Shown here piece by piece: positions 1-5,150 of a stretch of 5,150 nucleotides of DNA. Each line of letters starts with the position of its first letter. Position 1 is the stretch's first letter. This stretch comes from Actinomycetales bacterium (lineage in GTDB: Bacteria; Actinomycetota; Actinomycetes; S36-B12), in contig JAFIHP010000364.1 of the NCBI GenBank assembly GCA_017849335.1, forward strand, positions 1 to 5,150. The letters run 5' to 3'. The position numbers and the translations under genes are program-made. A model generated the notes under the pieces. That model was not told where the DNA came from. It worked only from the letters and a program-made list of their open reading frames with translations, and did not search any database.

Positions 1-948
1 CAGGAGGTGCTCGTCCTTCAGCCGGCCCAGGTGCAGTGCCAGCAGCATGCCCTTGCCCAGCTCCAGCGCCATGTCGGCGAGCTTGCGCTGGGTGAGCTGG
101 TAGGCAGCGATCGGCTTGTCGAACTGCTCGCGGGCGATGCTGTAGGAGATCGCGGTCTCCAGGCAGTCACGCGCCGCGCCGAGCGTTCCGAAGGCGATCC
201 CGAACCGCGCCTCGTTCAGGCAGGACAACGGGCCACGCAGGCTCGCCACCTCGGGCAGAACCGCATCCGCGGGCAGTCGCACGCCGTCGAGGACGAGCTC
301 GGACGTGACCGAGGCACGCAGGGAGAGCTTCTTGTGGATCTCGTTGGCCGTGAACCCGGGCGTGTCGGTCGGCACGACGAACCCGCGGATCCCCCCGTCC
401 GTCCGTGCCCAGACGACGGCCACGTCCGCGACGTTGCCGTTGGTGATCCACATCTTCGTCCCGTCGACCACCCAGTCGTCGCCGTCGCGCCGGGCACTGG
501 CCCGCTTCCCGGCCGGGTGCGGGCCGAAGTCGGGCTCGGTCAGGCCGATGCAGCCGATGGCCTCGCCGGCCGCCATGCGCGTCAGCCACTCCTGCTTCTG
601 ATCCTCCGACCCGAACGCGTGGATCGCGTACATCGCGAGCGACCCCTGCACGCTGACCAGGGACCGGATGCCGGAGTCGCCGGCCTCCAGCTCGGTGCAC
701 GCCAGGCCGTAGGCGACCGCGGACATCCCCTGGCAGCCGTAGCCCTCCAGGTGCATGCCGAGGACGCCGAGCGAACCCAGCGCTTTCGCGAGCTCGCGCG
801 CCGGGATACTCCCGGACTCGAACCAGTCCCCGACGTACGGCTTGATCTCGGCGTCGACGTACGACCGGACGACGTCACGGATCGCCCGCTCCTCCTCCGA
901 CAGCAGGTGGTCGATCGCGAACAGCTCCATCGGGTGCTGCTGGTCCAT
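1..948 (-). CDS. gcdH: Glutaryl-CoA dehydrogenase (acyl-CoA dehydrogenase family), 3' end outside window
   Basis: FAD enzyme of the acyl-CoA dehydrogenase family that would oxidise and decarboxylate glutaryl-CoA to crotonyl-CoA and CO2 in the cytoplasm. The window holds 316 codons; the family usually has about 380-395, so roughly the last 70-80 residues, including the catalytic glutamate, are missing. What I see: an N-terminal helical domain with LSEEERAIRD (17-26), then DSGIRSLVSVQGSL (91-104). That stretch matches the glutaryl-CoA dehydrogenase substrate-binding segment, whose Arg and Ser contact the distal carboxylate and set this enzyme apart from ordinary acyl-CoA dehydrogenases. Next come the flavin loop GLTEPDFG (135-142), MWITNG (166-171), LSLRASVTSEL (208-218), LNEARFGI (244-251), REQFDKPI (273-280) and LGRLKDEH (307-314). 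The usual GSDP of the flavin loop reads GPHP (142-145). The ATG at 948 is preceded by AGGAGG; Met7 is a less likely start. A GntR-type operator and promoter lie just upstream. Family certain; substrate assignment strong. Confidence 0.9.
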   Translation of the reverse strand, partial: MDQQHPMELFAIDHLLSEEERAIRDVVRSYVDAEIKPYVGDWFESGSIPARELAKALGSLGVLGMHLEGYGCQGMSAVAYGLACTELEAGDSGIRSLVSVQGSLAMYAIHAFGSEDQKQEWLTRMAAGEAIGCIGLTEPDFGPHPAGKRASARRDGDDWVVDGTKMWITNGNVADVAVVWARTDGGIRGFVVPTDTPGFTANEIHKKLSLRASVTSELVLDGVRLPADAVLPEVASLRGPLSCLNEARFGIAFGTLGAARDCLETAISYSIAREQFDKPIAAYQLTQRKLADMALELGKGMLLALHLGRLKDEHLL

Positions 949-952
949 GGGT

Positions 953-958
953 CCTCCT
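953..958 (-). promoter_or_regulatory. Shine-Dalgarno site of the glutaryl-CoA dehydrogenase gene
   Basis: A perfect AGGAGG on the minus strand lies four bases before the ATG at 948. It supports this start over the in-frame Met codon at 930-928. The spacing is slightly short but workable. It contrasts with the transferase start at 2790, which has no such site. Confidence 0.75.
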
Positions 959-960
959 CG

Positions 961-973
961 TCGGGTCGCCCGA
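961..973. repeat. Small perfect inverted repeat in the dehydrogenase leader
   Basis: TCGGG-TCG-CCCGA: five-base arms around three bases, between the operator and the ribosome binding site, sharing its last two bases with the 14-base operator. If transcription starts near 966, only part of it is in the mRNA, so it is unlikely to act as an RNA hairpin. It may be chance in GC-rich DNA. Confidence 0.3.
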
Positions 974-985
974 TTGTATCCAATC
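972..985 (-). promoter_or_regulatory. Predicted GntR/FCD operator overlapping the -10 box of the dehydrogenase promoter
   Basis: On the plus strand this reads GATTG-TATC-CAATC, five-base arms around four bases. Its core ATTGTATCCAAT (973-984) is one base from the full palindrome ATTGTATACAAT, which resembles known operators of FCD-type GntR regulators. The identical core recurs at 2797-2808. On the coding strand the site contains TACAAT (978-973), a good -10 hexamer. Transcription would then start about 966-967 and give an 18-base leader carrying AGGAGG. I find no clear -35 element 16-18 bases upstream. It sits in the 52-base gap between the regulator's stop and the dehydrogenase start. A repressor bound here would cover the -10 box. 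The regulator encoded next door is the obvious candidate; that link is inferred. Confidence 0.72.
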
Positions 986-1000
986 CAGGGTGGTGTGCCG

Positions 1001-1642
1001 CTACGGCCGCTCCTGCTCGAGTTGCGCCCGGACGGCCGCGACCGATCGGCGCCGGTGCTCGTCGTGCAGCCGGATCACCCGCTCGGCGTCCCGTCGGCGC
1101 AGGGCGGCGAGCATCGCGGCGTGCTCCCTGTCGTCCCGCACGCGGTTGACCGTCGAGGCGAAGTACAGCGAACGGTAGGCGTCCGTCGCGTCCCACAGCT
1201 GCCGCAGCAGCCGCGAGAGCCGCGGCAGGCCAGCGGCGTCGAAGATCGCGAAGTGGAACCGACGGTTGGCAGCGGTCAGGGTCTCCACGTCGCCCGCTGA
1301 CGACGCCACGTCGACGTCATGGAGCAGCTCGGCGAACGCGTCGACGTCCTCGTCGCTCAGGGCAGGGACGGCGACCGAGATCGCCTCCGCCTCGAGCAGC
1401 TCGCGCAGGCGGTAGACCTCCAGGAGGTCGGCGACCCGGAGCTCGGTGACGAAGTAGCCGCGGTTCGGGTGGTAGACCACCTGGCCCTCGGCCTCCAGCG
1501 TCTTCAACGCCTCCCGCAGAGGGACTCGGCTGACGCCGTAGCGCTCGGCGAGGGTCTCCTGGACGACCTGGTCCCCCGGCGTGAGGAACCCGTCGCGCAG
1601 GTCGTCCCGGAGCGCGGCGAGGGCGGTGTCCTGGGCTGTCAT
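1001..1642 (-). CDS. GntR-family transcriptional regulator, FadR subfamily with FCD domain
   Basis: A 213-residue DNA-binding regulator, of normal length for the subfamily. The N-terminal winged helix spans about residues 5-67, with TPGDQVVQETLAERYGVSRV and PLREALKTLEAEG (21-53) giving the recognition helix region, and the wing at HPNRGYFVTEL (58-68). The helical FCD ligand domain follows (about 73-200). Its usual metal/ligand positions are visible: Asn126 where Asp is commoner, His130 in RFHFAIF, His174 in EHAAML, and His196 exactly 22 residues later. FCD regulators bind carboxylates or acyl-CoAs; here a C5 dicarboxylate or its CoA ester is a reasonable guess. The ATG overlaps the transferase stop as ATGA, and there is no strong Shine-Dalgarno site, so translation is probably coupled to the transferase. 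The stop is TAG at 1003-1001. Two identical palindromes flanking this gene's transcription unit suggest it represses itself, the transferase and the dehydrogenase. Family sure; ligand and targets inferred. Confidence 0.92.
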   Translation of the reverse strand: MTAQDTALAALRDDLRDGFLTPGDQVVQETLAERYGVSRVPLREALKTLEAEGQVVYHPNRGYFVTELRVADLLEVYRLRELLEAEAISVAVPALSDEDVDAFAELLHDVDVASSAGDVETLTAANRRFHFAIFDAAGLPRLSRLLRQLWDATDAYRSLYFASTVNRVRDDREHAAMLAALRRRDAERVIRLHDEHRRRSVAAVRAQLEQERP

Positions 1643-2790
1643 GGGCGGCCCAGCCCGAGCAGGTCCAGGACCTCGGCCCGGTCCTCGTCGACGCGCGGCG
1701 GCGCGGTCCGGTACGTCGGTGGCGTCTGCGCGTACGCGACCGGGTGCGCGACCTGGGGCTGGGGGCCCGCACGGCGGGCGTCGTCGACCTCGACGACGGG
1801 GTGCAGCCCAAGCCGGTCGGCGAGCTCCAGGCCCTGCGCGATGTCGTTGATCGGTCCGCACGGGACGCCGGCCGCGGTGATCCTCGCCTGCCAGACGTCG
1901 GCACCAGCCGACGCCAGCAGCGACTCCAGTGCCTCGACGAGCTCAGCCCGGTGCGCGACCCGCGCGGCGTTGGTGGCGAAGCGCACGTCGTCGGCCAGCG
2001 CGGGATCGCCGAGCACCGCGACCAGCCGGGAGAACTGGGCGTCGTTGCCGACCGCCAGGACCAGCGGCCGGTCCACCGTCGCGAAGACCTCGTAGGGCGC
2101 GATCGACGGGTGCGCGTTCCCGAGGAGTCCCGGGACGACGCCTGCCCCGACGACGGACGAGGCCTGGTTCACCAGCGCCGACTGCAGCGCCGCCAGGAGC
2201 GTCACCTCGATCCGCTGCCCGACCCCCGTCCGGTCGCGATGACGCAACGCCGCCAGGATCCCGACGGACGCCTGCAATCCGGTGATCACGTCGACCACGG
2301 CCACGCCGGCCTTCGTCGGCTCGGTCGTACCCGTGATGCTCATCAGCCCGCCCATGGCCTGGACGAGGAGGTCGTAGCCCGGCAGGTCCGCCCCGCGACC
2401 GGAGCCGAATCCGCTGATCGAGCAGTAGACGACGGACGGGTTCGCCGTCCGCACCGCGTCGTAGTCGAGGGCGAACCGGGCCAGCGAGCCCGGCTTGTGG
2501 TTCTCGACGAGGACGTCGGCCCGGTCGGCGAGCGCCCGCGCGACCCGGAGGTCGGCCTCGTCGCGGAGATCGAGCGCGATCGAGCGCTTGTTGCGGTTGA
2601 CCGACTGGAAGTAGGTCGACTGCCCGTCCGCCGCGAAGGGCGGCCCCCACGCACGGGTGTCGTCGCCCGCTCCTGGCCGCTCGACCTTGACGACGGTAGC
2701 GCCCAGGTCGGCGAGGAGCATCGTCGCGTAGGGCCCGGCGAGGACCCGGGAGAAGTCAGCGACCAGCAGTCCGTCCAGCGCACCCGTCAC
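1639..2790 (-). CDS. Family III CoA-transferase (CaiB/BaiF type), probably acting on glutarate
   Basis: A 383-residue enzyme, typical length for CaiB/BaiF (formyl-CoA transferase fold) proteins, which work as interlocked dimers and move CoA between carboxylic acids. Visible signatures: DFSRVLAGPYATMLLADLGA (12-31), VVKVERPG (33-40), NRNKRSIALDL (65-75), VLVENHKPG (93-101), SISGFG (124-129), GYDLLVQAMGG (138-148) and GVAVVDVITG (162-171). Asp168 in the last lies where the family's catalytic Asp forms the acyl anhydride. The C-terminal GVPCGPINDI (308-317) is also typical. The substrate cannot be read from motifs. Adjacency to glutaryl-CoA dehydrogenase suggests succinyl-CoA:glutarate CoA-transferase, like human SUGCT and the Pseudomonas gcdG product. 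The GTG start is chosen because upstream in-frame codons offer no ATG or GTG nearby, the next ATG (codon 24) would remove conserved residues, and a promoter ends six bases before it. The stop overlaps the gntR start by four bases. Family certain; substrate moderately likely. Confidence 0.9.
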   Translation of the reverse strand: MTGALDGLLVADFSRVLAGPYATMLLADLGATVVKVERPGAGDDTRAWGPPFAADGQSTYFQSVNRNKRSIALDLRDEADLRVARALADRADVLVENHKPGSLARFALDYDAVRTANPSVVYCSISGFGSGRGADLPGYDLLVQAMGGLMSITGTTEPTKAGVAVVDVITGLQASVGILAALRHRDRTGVGQRIEVTLLAALQSALVNQASSVVGAGVVPGLLGNAHPSIAPYEVFATVDRPLVLAVGNDAQFSRLVAVLGDPALADDVRFATNAARVAHRAELVEALESLLASAGADVWQARITAAGVPCGPINDIAQGLELADRLGLHPVVEVDDARRAGPQPQVAHPVAYAQTPPTYRTAPPRVDEDRAEVLDLLGLGRP

Positions 2791-2826
2791 GCGCGGATTG
2801 TATCCAATTTCGCGGAGCGGGGTCAG
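2790..2826 (-). promoter_or_regulatory. Predicted promoter of the CoA-transferase/gntR unit, apparently leaderless
   Basis: Coding-strand elements: CTGACC at 2826-2821 (-35-like, four of six matches to TTGACA), an 18-base spacer, then TACAAT at 2802-2797 (-10). Six bases later comes the G of the GTG start (2790), the normal distance from a -10 box to a transcription start. The intervening CCGCGC holds no Shine-Dalgarno site. The mRNA would thus begin at or next to the start codon, an arrangement common in actinobacteria. The -35 overlaps the TGA (2825-2823) of the synthetase frame. Confidence 0.65.
2796..2808 (-). promoter_or_regulatory. Predicted GntR/FCD operator at the CoA-transferase promoter
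   Basis: ATTGTATCCAAT at 2797-2808 (plus strand) is identical to the core at 973-984, and the preceding G is also shared. It has four-base arms ATTG/CAAT around TATC and covers the -10 hexamer completely, a classical repressor position. Because gntR is the second gene of this transcription unit, the arrangement predicts negative autoregulation. Two exact 13-base matches, each immediately upstream of a gene in the same proposed pathway and both AT-rich in GC-rich DNA, are unlikely to be chance. Confidence 0.75.
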
Positions 2827-3026
2827 CCCTTGAGGAGCGGGGTGATCACGTCGAGGACGCGGACGTCCTCGATCGTGCTGGGGACGGGCTCGGGACGGCC
2901 GTCGGCGATCCCGCACATGGTGCGGCGCAGGTTCTTGCCCGAACGCGTCTTGGGGAGCGCCGGCACGACGACGACCTCCGTGAGCGCGGCCACCGGGCCG
3001 AGCCCGAGGCGGACCGCCGCGACGAC
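2823..3026 (-). pseudogene. C-terminal remnant of the acyl-CoA synthetase, in frame after a TAG
   Basis: Directly after the TAG at 3029-3027 the synthetase frame stays open for 67 codons and ends in TGA. It encodes a normal C-terminus: VVAAVRLGLGPVAAL, then PALPKTRSGKNLRRTM. Lys588 (codon at 2936-2934, counting through the stop) is the conserved A10 lysine needed for the adenylation half-reaction and is the usual acetylation target in this family. Read through, the protein would be 624 residues, the normal size for propionyl-CoA synthetases. In-frame GTG codons exist (codons 569 and 578), but I see no Shine-Dalgarno site for re-initiation, and the break falls inside the C-terminal domain rather than at its boundary. 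I treat it as part of an interrupted gene, unless the TAG is a sequencing error or is read through. Confidence 0.7.
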
Positions 3027-4697
3027 CTACTGCCGCAGGAGGTCGGGGTCGATCACCGCACCGGCCTTCAGCACCACGAACGCGCGCGGGATCTGCCCCT
3101 TGAGCTCGTCGTGCACGCCGATCACGGCGCACTCCGCGACGAACGGATGCGAGGCGACCACGGCTTCCATCGCGCCGGTCGACAGCCGGTGCCCGGCGAC
3201 GTTGATCACGTCGTCGGTGCGTCCCATGACGAACACGTACCCGTCCTCGTCGACGTAACCGCCGTCGCCGGTCGTGTAGTAGCCGTCGAACGTGCGCAGG
3301 TAGGAGTCGACGTAACGCTCGTCGTCTCCCCACAGCGTCGGGAGCGTCCCGGGCGGGAGCGGCAGCCGGATGACGATCGCTCCGTCCTGGCCGGCGTCGA
3401 CCTCCTCGCCGAAGCCGTCGACGATGCGCACGTCGTAGCCCGGGACGGGCACCGTGGGCGACCCTGCCTTGATCGGCATCGGCTCCAGTCCACGCAGGTT
3501 CGAGGCGATCGGCCAGCCGGTCTCCGTCTGCCACCAGTTGTCGACCACCGGAATGCCCAGGTGCTCGCTGGCCCACGCGTAGGTGTCCGGGTCCAGCCGC
3601 TCCCCGGCGAGGAACAGCGTGCGCAGCGATGAGATGTCGTGCTCGGCCAGGAGCGCGGCGTCCGGATCCTCCTTCTTGATCGCGCGGATGGCCGTCGGCG
3701 CGGTGAAGAGCGCATTGACGCCGTACCGCGCGATGACCCGCCAGAACGCACCCGCGTCGGGCGTGCCCACCGGCTTGCCCTCGTAGAGCACCGTCGAGGC
3801 ACCCGCGATGAGCGGCGCGTAGACGATGTAGGAGTGGCCGACGACCCAGCCGACGTCCGAGGCAGCCCACCACACGTCGTCCGGTCCCATGCCGTAGACG
3901 TTGGCGAACGACCACGCCATCGCCACGGCGTGGCCGCCGTTGTCGCGCACGACGCCCTTGGGCCGCCCGGTCGTCCCGGACGTGTACAGGATGTAGAGCG
4001 GATCGGTCGCCCCGACGGGAACGGGGCCGTGCGGGACCGCCGTCGACATCGCCGCGTCCCAGTCGACGTCGCCGGCCACCAGGGACGCCGCGGCCTGCGG
4101 ACGCTGCTTGATCACGACCGCGTCCGGGCGGTGCGCGGCCAATGCGAGCGCCTCCCGCAGCAGCGGGGTGTACTCGATCACGCGCGAGCCCTCGATGCCG
4201 CACGTGGCCGAGACGACGACCGTCGGCAGCGCGTCGTCGATGCGGACGGCCAGCTCGGCCGGGGCGAACCCACCGAACACGACCGAGTGGACGGCACCCA
4301 GACGCGCCGTCGCGAGCATCGCCACCACGGCCTCGGGGATCATCGGCAGGTACAGCAGGACCCGATCGCCGACGCCGACGCCGAGCCCGGCGAGAACGCC
4401 CGCGAACCGCGCGACGTCGTCCCGCAGCTCGGTGTACGTGATCGCGCGACGGGAGTCCGTGACCGGGCTGTCGTAGTAGATCGCGACCCGATCCCCGCGA
4501 CCCGCCTCCACGTGCCGGTCCAGCGCGTTCACGCTCGTGTTCAGCGCGCCGTCCGAGAACCATCGGTACAGCGGCGCGGCGCTGTCGTCGAGCCCGATCG
4601 ACGGCGGGGTGTCCCAGGCGACTGCCGACGCCGCGTCGAGCCAGAAGCCCGACGGGTCCGTCAGCGACCTCGTGCGGGCATCGGCATACGCACCCAT
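3027..4697 (-). CDS. prpE: Propionyl-CoA synthetase-like acyl-CoA synthetase, truncated by an in-frame TAG
   Basis: ANL-superfamily acyl-CoA synthetase that would join a short-chain acid (propionate or similar) to CoA using ATP. The open frame gives 556 residues. Motifs in order: ACS N-terminal region (about 1-60), ATP loop YILYTSGTTGRPKG (235-248) followed by VVRDNGGH (249-256), typical of PrpE rather than acetyl-CoA synthetase, WWQTETGWP (388-396), YYTTGDGGYVDEDGY (473-487) and the hinge region GRTDDVINVAGHRLSTG (492-508). The C-terminal domain is cut at codon 557 by TAG, just before the lysine motif, so the 556-residue product should lack adenylation activity though it might keep thioesterification chemistry. 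A GAG-to-TAG change is the simplest origin; Glu or Gln fits the local context. The ATG has GGAGG six bases upstream and begins one base after the channel gene's TGA. Family certain, exact substrate uncertain. It could feed acyl-CoA to the transferase or simply be a neighbour. Confidence 0.85.
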   Translation of the reverse strand: MGAYADARTRSLTDPSGFWLDAASAVAWDTPPSIGLDDSAAPLYRWFSDGALNTSVNALDRHVEAGRGDRVAIYYDSPVTDSRRAITYTELRDDVARFAGVLAGLGVGVGDRVLLYLPMIPEAVVAMLATARLGAVHSVVFGGFAPAELAVRIDDALPTVVVSATCGIEGSRVIEYTPLLREALALAAHRPDAVVIKQRPQAAASLVAGDVDWDAAMSTAVPHGPVPVGATDPLYILYTSGTTGRPKGVVRDNGGHAVAMAWSFANVYGMGPDDVWWAASDVGWVVGHSYIVYAPLIAGASTVLYEGKPVGTPDAGAFWRVIARYGVNALFTAPTAIRAIKKEDPDAALLAEHDISSLRTLFLAGERLDPDTYAWASEHLGIPVVDNWWQTETGWPIASNLRGLEPMPIKAGSPTVPVPGYDVRIVDGFGEEVDAGQDGAIVIRLPLPPGTLPTLWGDDERYVDSYLRTFDGYYTTGDGGYVDEDGYVFVMGRTDDVINVAGHRLSTGAMEAVVASHPFVAECAVIGVHDELKGQIPRAFVVLKAGAVIDPDLLRQ

Positions 4698-4698
4698 G

Positions 4699-5150
4699 TC
4701 ACACCTCCGAGTCGGTGAGCGTCCCGGTCGCCTCGCCGCGCGCGATCAGCGCGCGCCGCGCGGACGTCGTGAACACGCGGATGACGACCGCGATGAAGGC
4801 GAGATCCAGCGCCATCTGCACCATCGTGATCGACCGTGCGAGGGTCGTCACGGGCGTGATGTCGCCGAAGCCGACGGTCGCGAGCACCGTCAGAGAGAAG
4901 TAGTACCCGGTGAACGGGTCGAGCGGCTCGGTGAACGCGGGCGGGTCGCTCAAGGAGACCATGACGTAGATCATCGAGAACAACGCCAGGAACATCGCGG
5001 CGACCAGGATCAGCGCCTCGACCGCCCGCAGGGTCGGGAAGCGGGCCTGCGCGACCAGCCGCACCTGCCGGCGGAAGAACCAGATGTAGAGCGCGGTGGC
5101 CGCCACGGCCACGAGGAGCGGCAGCGCGAACCGCCCGTCCGCGCCCTCCG
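4699..5150 (-). CDS. Two-TM-type potassium channel family membrane protein, 5' end outside window
   Basis: Ion_trans_2-type K+ channel protein. The frame is open to the window edge, giving 149 complete codons plus stop. The visible part has a hydrophobic segment FALPLLVAVAATALYIWFF (8-26), a basic loop, a second segment VEALILVAAMFLALFSMIYV (43-62), then a pore helix and the selectivity filter TVGFGD (91-96), and a last segment from about 106 to 125 leading to a basic cytoplasmic tail. The order TM-pore-TM is that of a K+ channel subunit, which works as a tetramer in the membrane. The GTG at 5112 lies inside the first visible membrane segment, so the true start is probably upstream and further membrane segments may be missing. 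No RCK/TrkA nucleotide-binding domain follows the pore. The TGA is one base before the synthetase ATG, so the two genes are probably co-transcribed. A role linked to acid metabolism is not shown. Confidence 0.85.
   Translation of the reverse strand, partial: EGADGRFALPLLVAVAATALYIWFFRRQVRLVAQARFPTLRAVEALILVAAMFLALFSMIYVMVSLSDPPAFTEPLDPFTGYYFSLTVLATVGFGDITPVTTLARSITMVQMALDLAFIAVVIRVFTTSARRALIARGEATGTLTDSEV
4704..4708 (-). promoter_or_regulatory. Shine-Dalgarno site of the acyl-CoA synthetase gene
   Basis: GGAGG on the coding strand, six bases before the ATG at 4697, supports that start. It lies inside the last two sense codons of the channel gene (GAG GTG), so ribosomes finishing the channel would terminate next to it. 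Confidence 0.7.

Noticed and set aside
7..1149. Long plus-strand open frame of 380 codons opposite the dehydrogenase
   Set aside because: Low-complexity Arg/Gly/Val/Asp-rich translation with no recognisable domain; the opposite strand encodes a clear enzyme. It is a GC-rich shadow.
1001..1861. Longer 286-residue version of the GntR regulator starting at 1861
   Set aside because: The extra 73 residues are an Arg/Pro/Gly-rich reading inside the transferase gene. The ATG at 1642 gives a normal-length protein starting just before the winged helix.
2791..2822. Intrinsic terminator after the synthetase gene
   Set aside because: No GC stem followed by a T run; the 32-base gap is explained by the promoter and operator.
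3027..3029. TAG as a reassigned sense codon (for example pyrrolysine)
   Set aside because: gntR next door ends properly with TAG, the enzyme family has no special residue here, and no supporting signal was seen.
1744..3258. Plus-strand open frame of 504 codons
   Set aside because: It runs across the transferase, its promoter and the synthetase end, with no family motif; antisense shadow of minus-strand genes.
1639..4563. Minus-strand open frame of 974 codons suggesting a giant fusion protein
   Set aside because: Only the last 383 codons are real (the CoA-transferase). The upstream part is an out-of-frame reading of the synthetase gene without domain content, and a promoter and GTG start separate them.
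4699..5112. Channel protein starting at the GTG at 5112
   Set aside because: The frame stays open upstream and that GTG lies within a continuous hydrophobic segment, so the true start is most likely beyond the window.

Overview
The window is very GC-rich (about 70% by eye). Its codons end almost always in G or C, its genes are tightly packed, one start is apparently leaderless, and its proteins look actinobacterial. I read it as chromosomal DNA from an actinobacterium (Actinomycetes or Thermoleophilia); the genus cannot be set from this sequence. Every supported gene lies on the minus strand, so transcription runs from high to low coordinates. Long open frames on the plus strand and in the other minus frames are shadows of GC-rich coding.

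In transcription order: (1) the C-terminal part of a K+-channel-type membrane protein (5150-4699, start outside the window). (2) A PrpE-type acyl-CoA synthetase starting one base later (4697), with an in-frame TAG at 3029-3027. The remaining 67 codons, which carry the catalytic lysine, stay open in the same frame to a TGA at 2825-2823. (3) A family III CoA-transferase (CaiB/SUGCT type, 2790-1639). (4) A GntR/FadR-subfamily FCD regulator (1642-1001), overlapping the transferase by ATGA. (5) A glutaryl-CoA dehydrogenase (948 to beyond position 1).

Genes 3-5 form a plausible glutarate-use module. The transferase would activate glutarate to glutaryl-CoA, probably from succinyl-CoA. The dehydrogenase would oxidise and decarboxylate it to crotonyl-CoA, and the GntR protein would sense the acid or a related metabolite. 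Support comes from a regulatory signal: the same 12-base imperfect palindrome, ATTGTATCCAAT, occurs just upstream of the transferase and just upstream of the dehydrogenase, and I saw it nowhere else in the window. On the coding strand each copy contains TACAAT, a good -10 hexamer, so a bound repressor would block both promoters. At the transferase this -10 is six bases from the GTG start, implying a leaderless mRNA that would also carry the gntR gene (autoregulation).

The main points for follow-up are the shared operator/promoter pair, the leaderless start, the nonsense codon in the synthetase, and a changed flavin-loop motif in the dehydrogenase. I saw no tRNA, rRNA, CRISPR array, insertion sequence or convincing terminator. 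There is no gene-free stretch over 300 bases; the two real intergenic gaps are 32 and 52 bases and both hold promoters.
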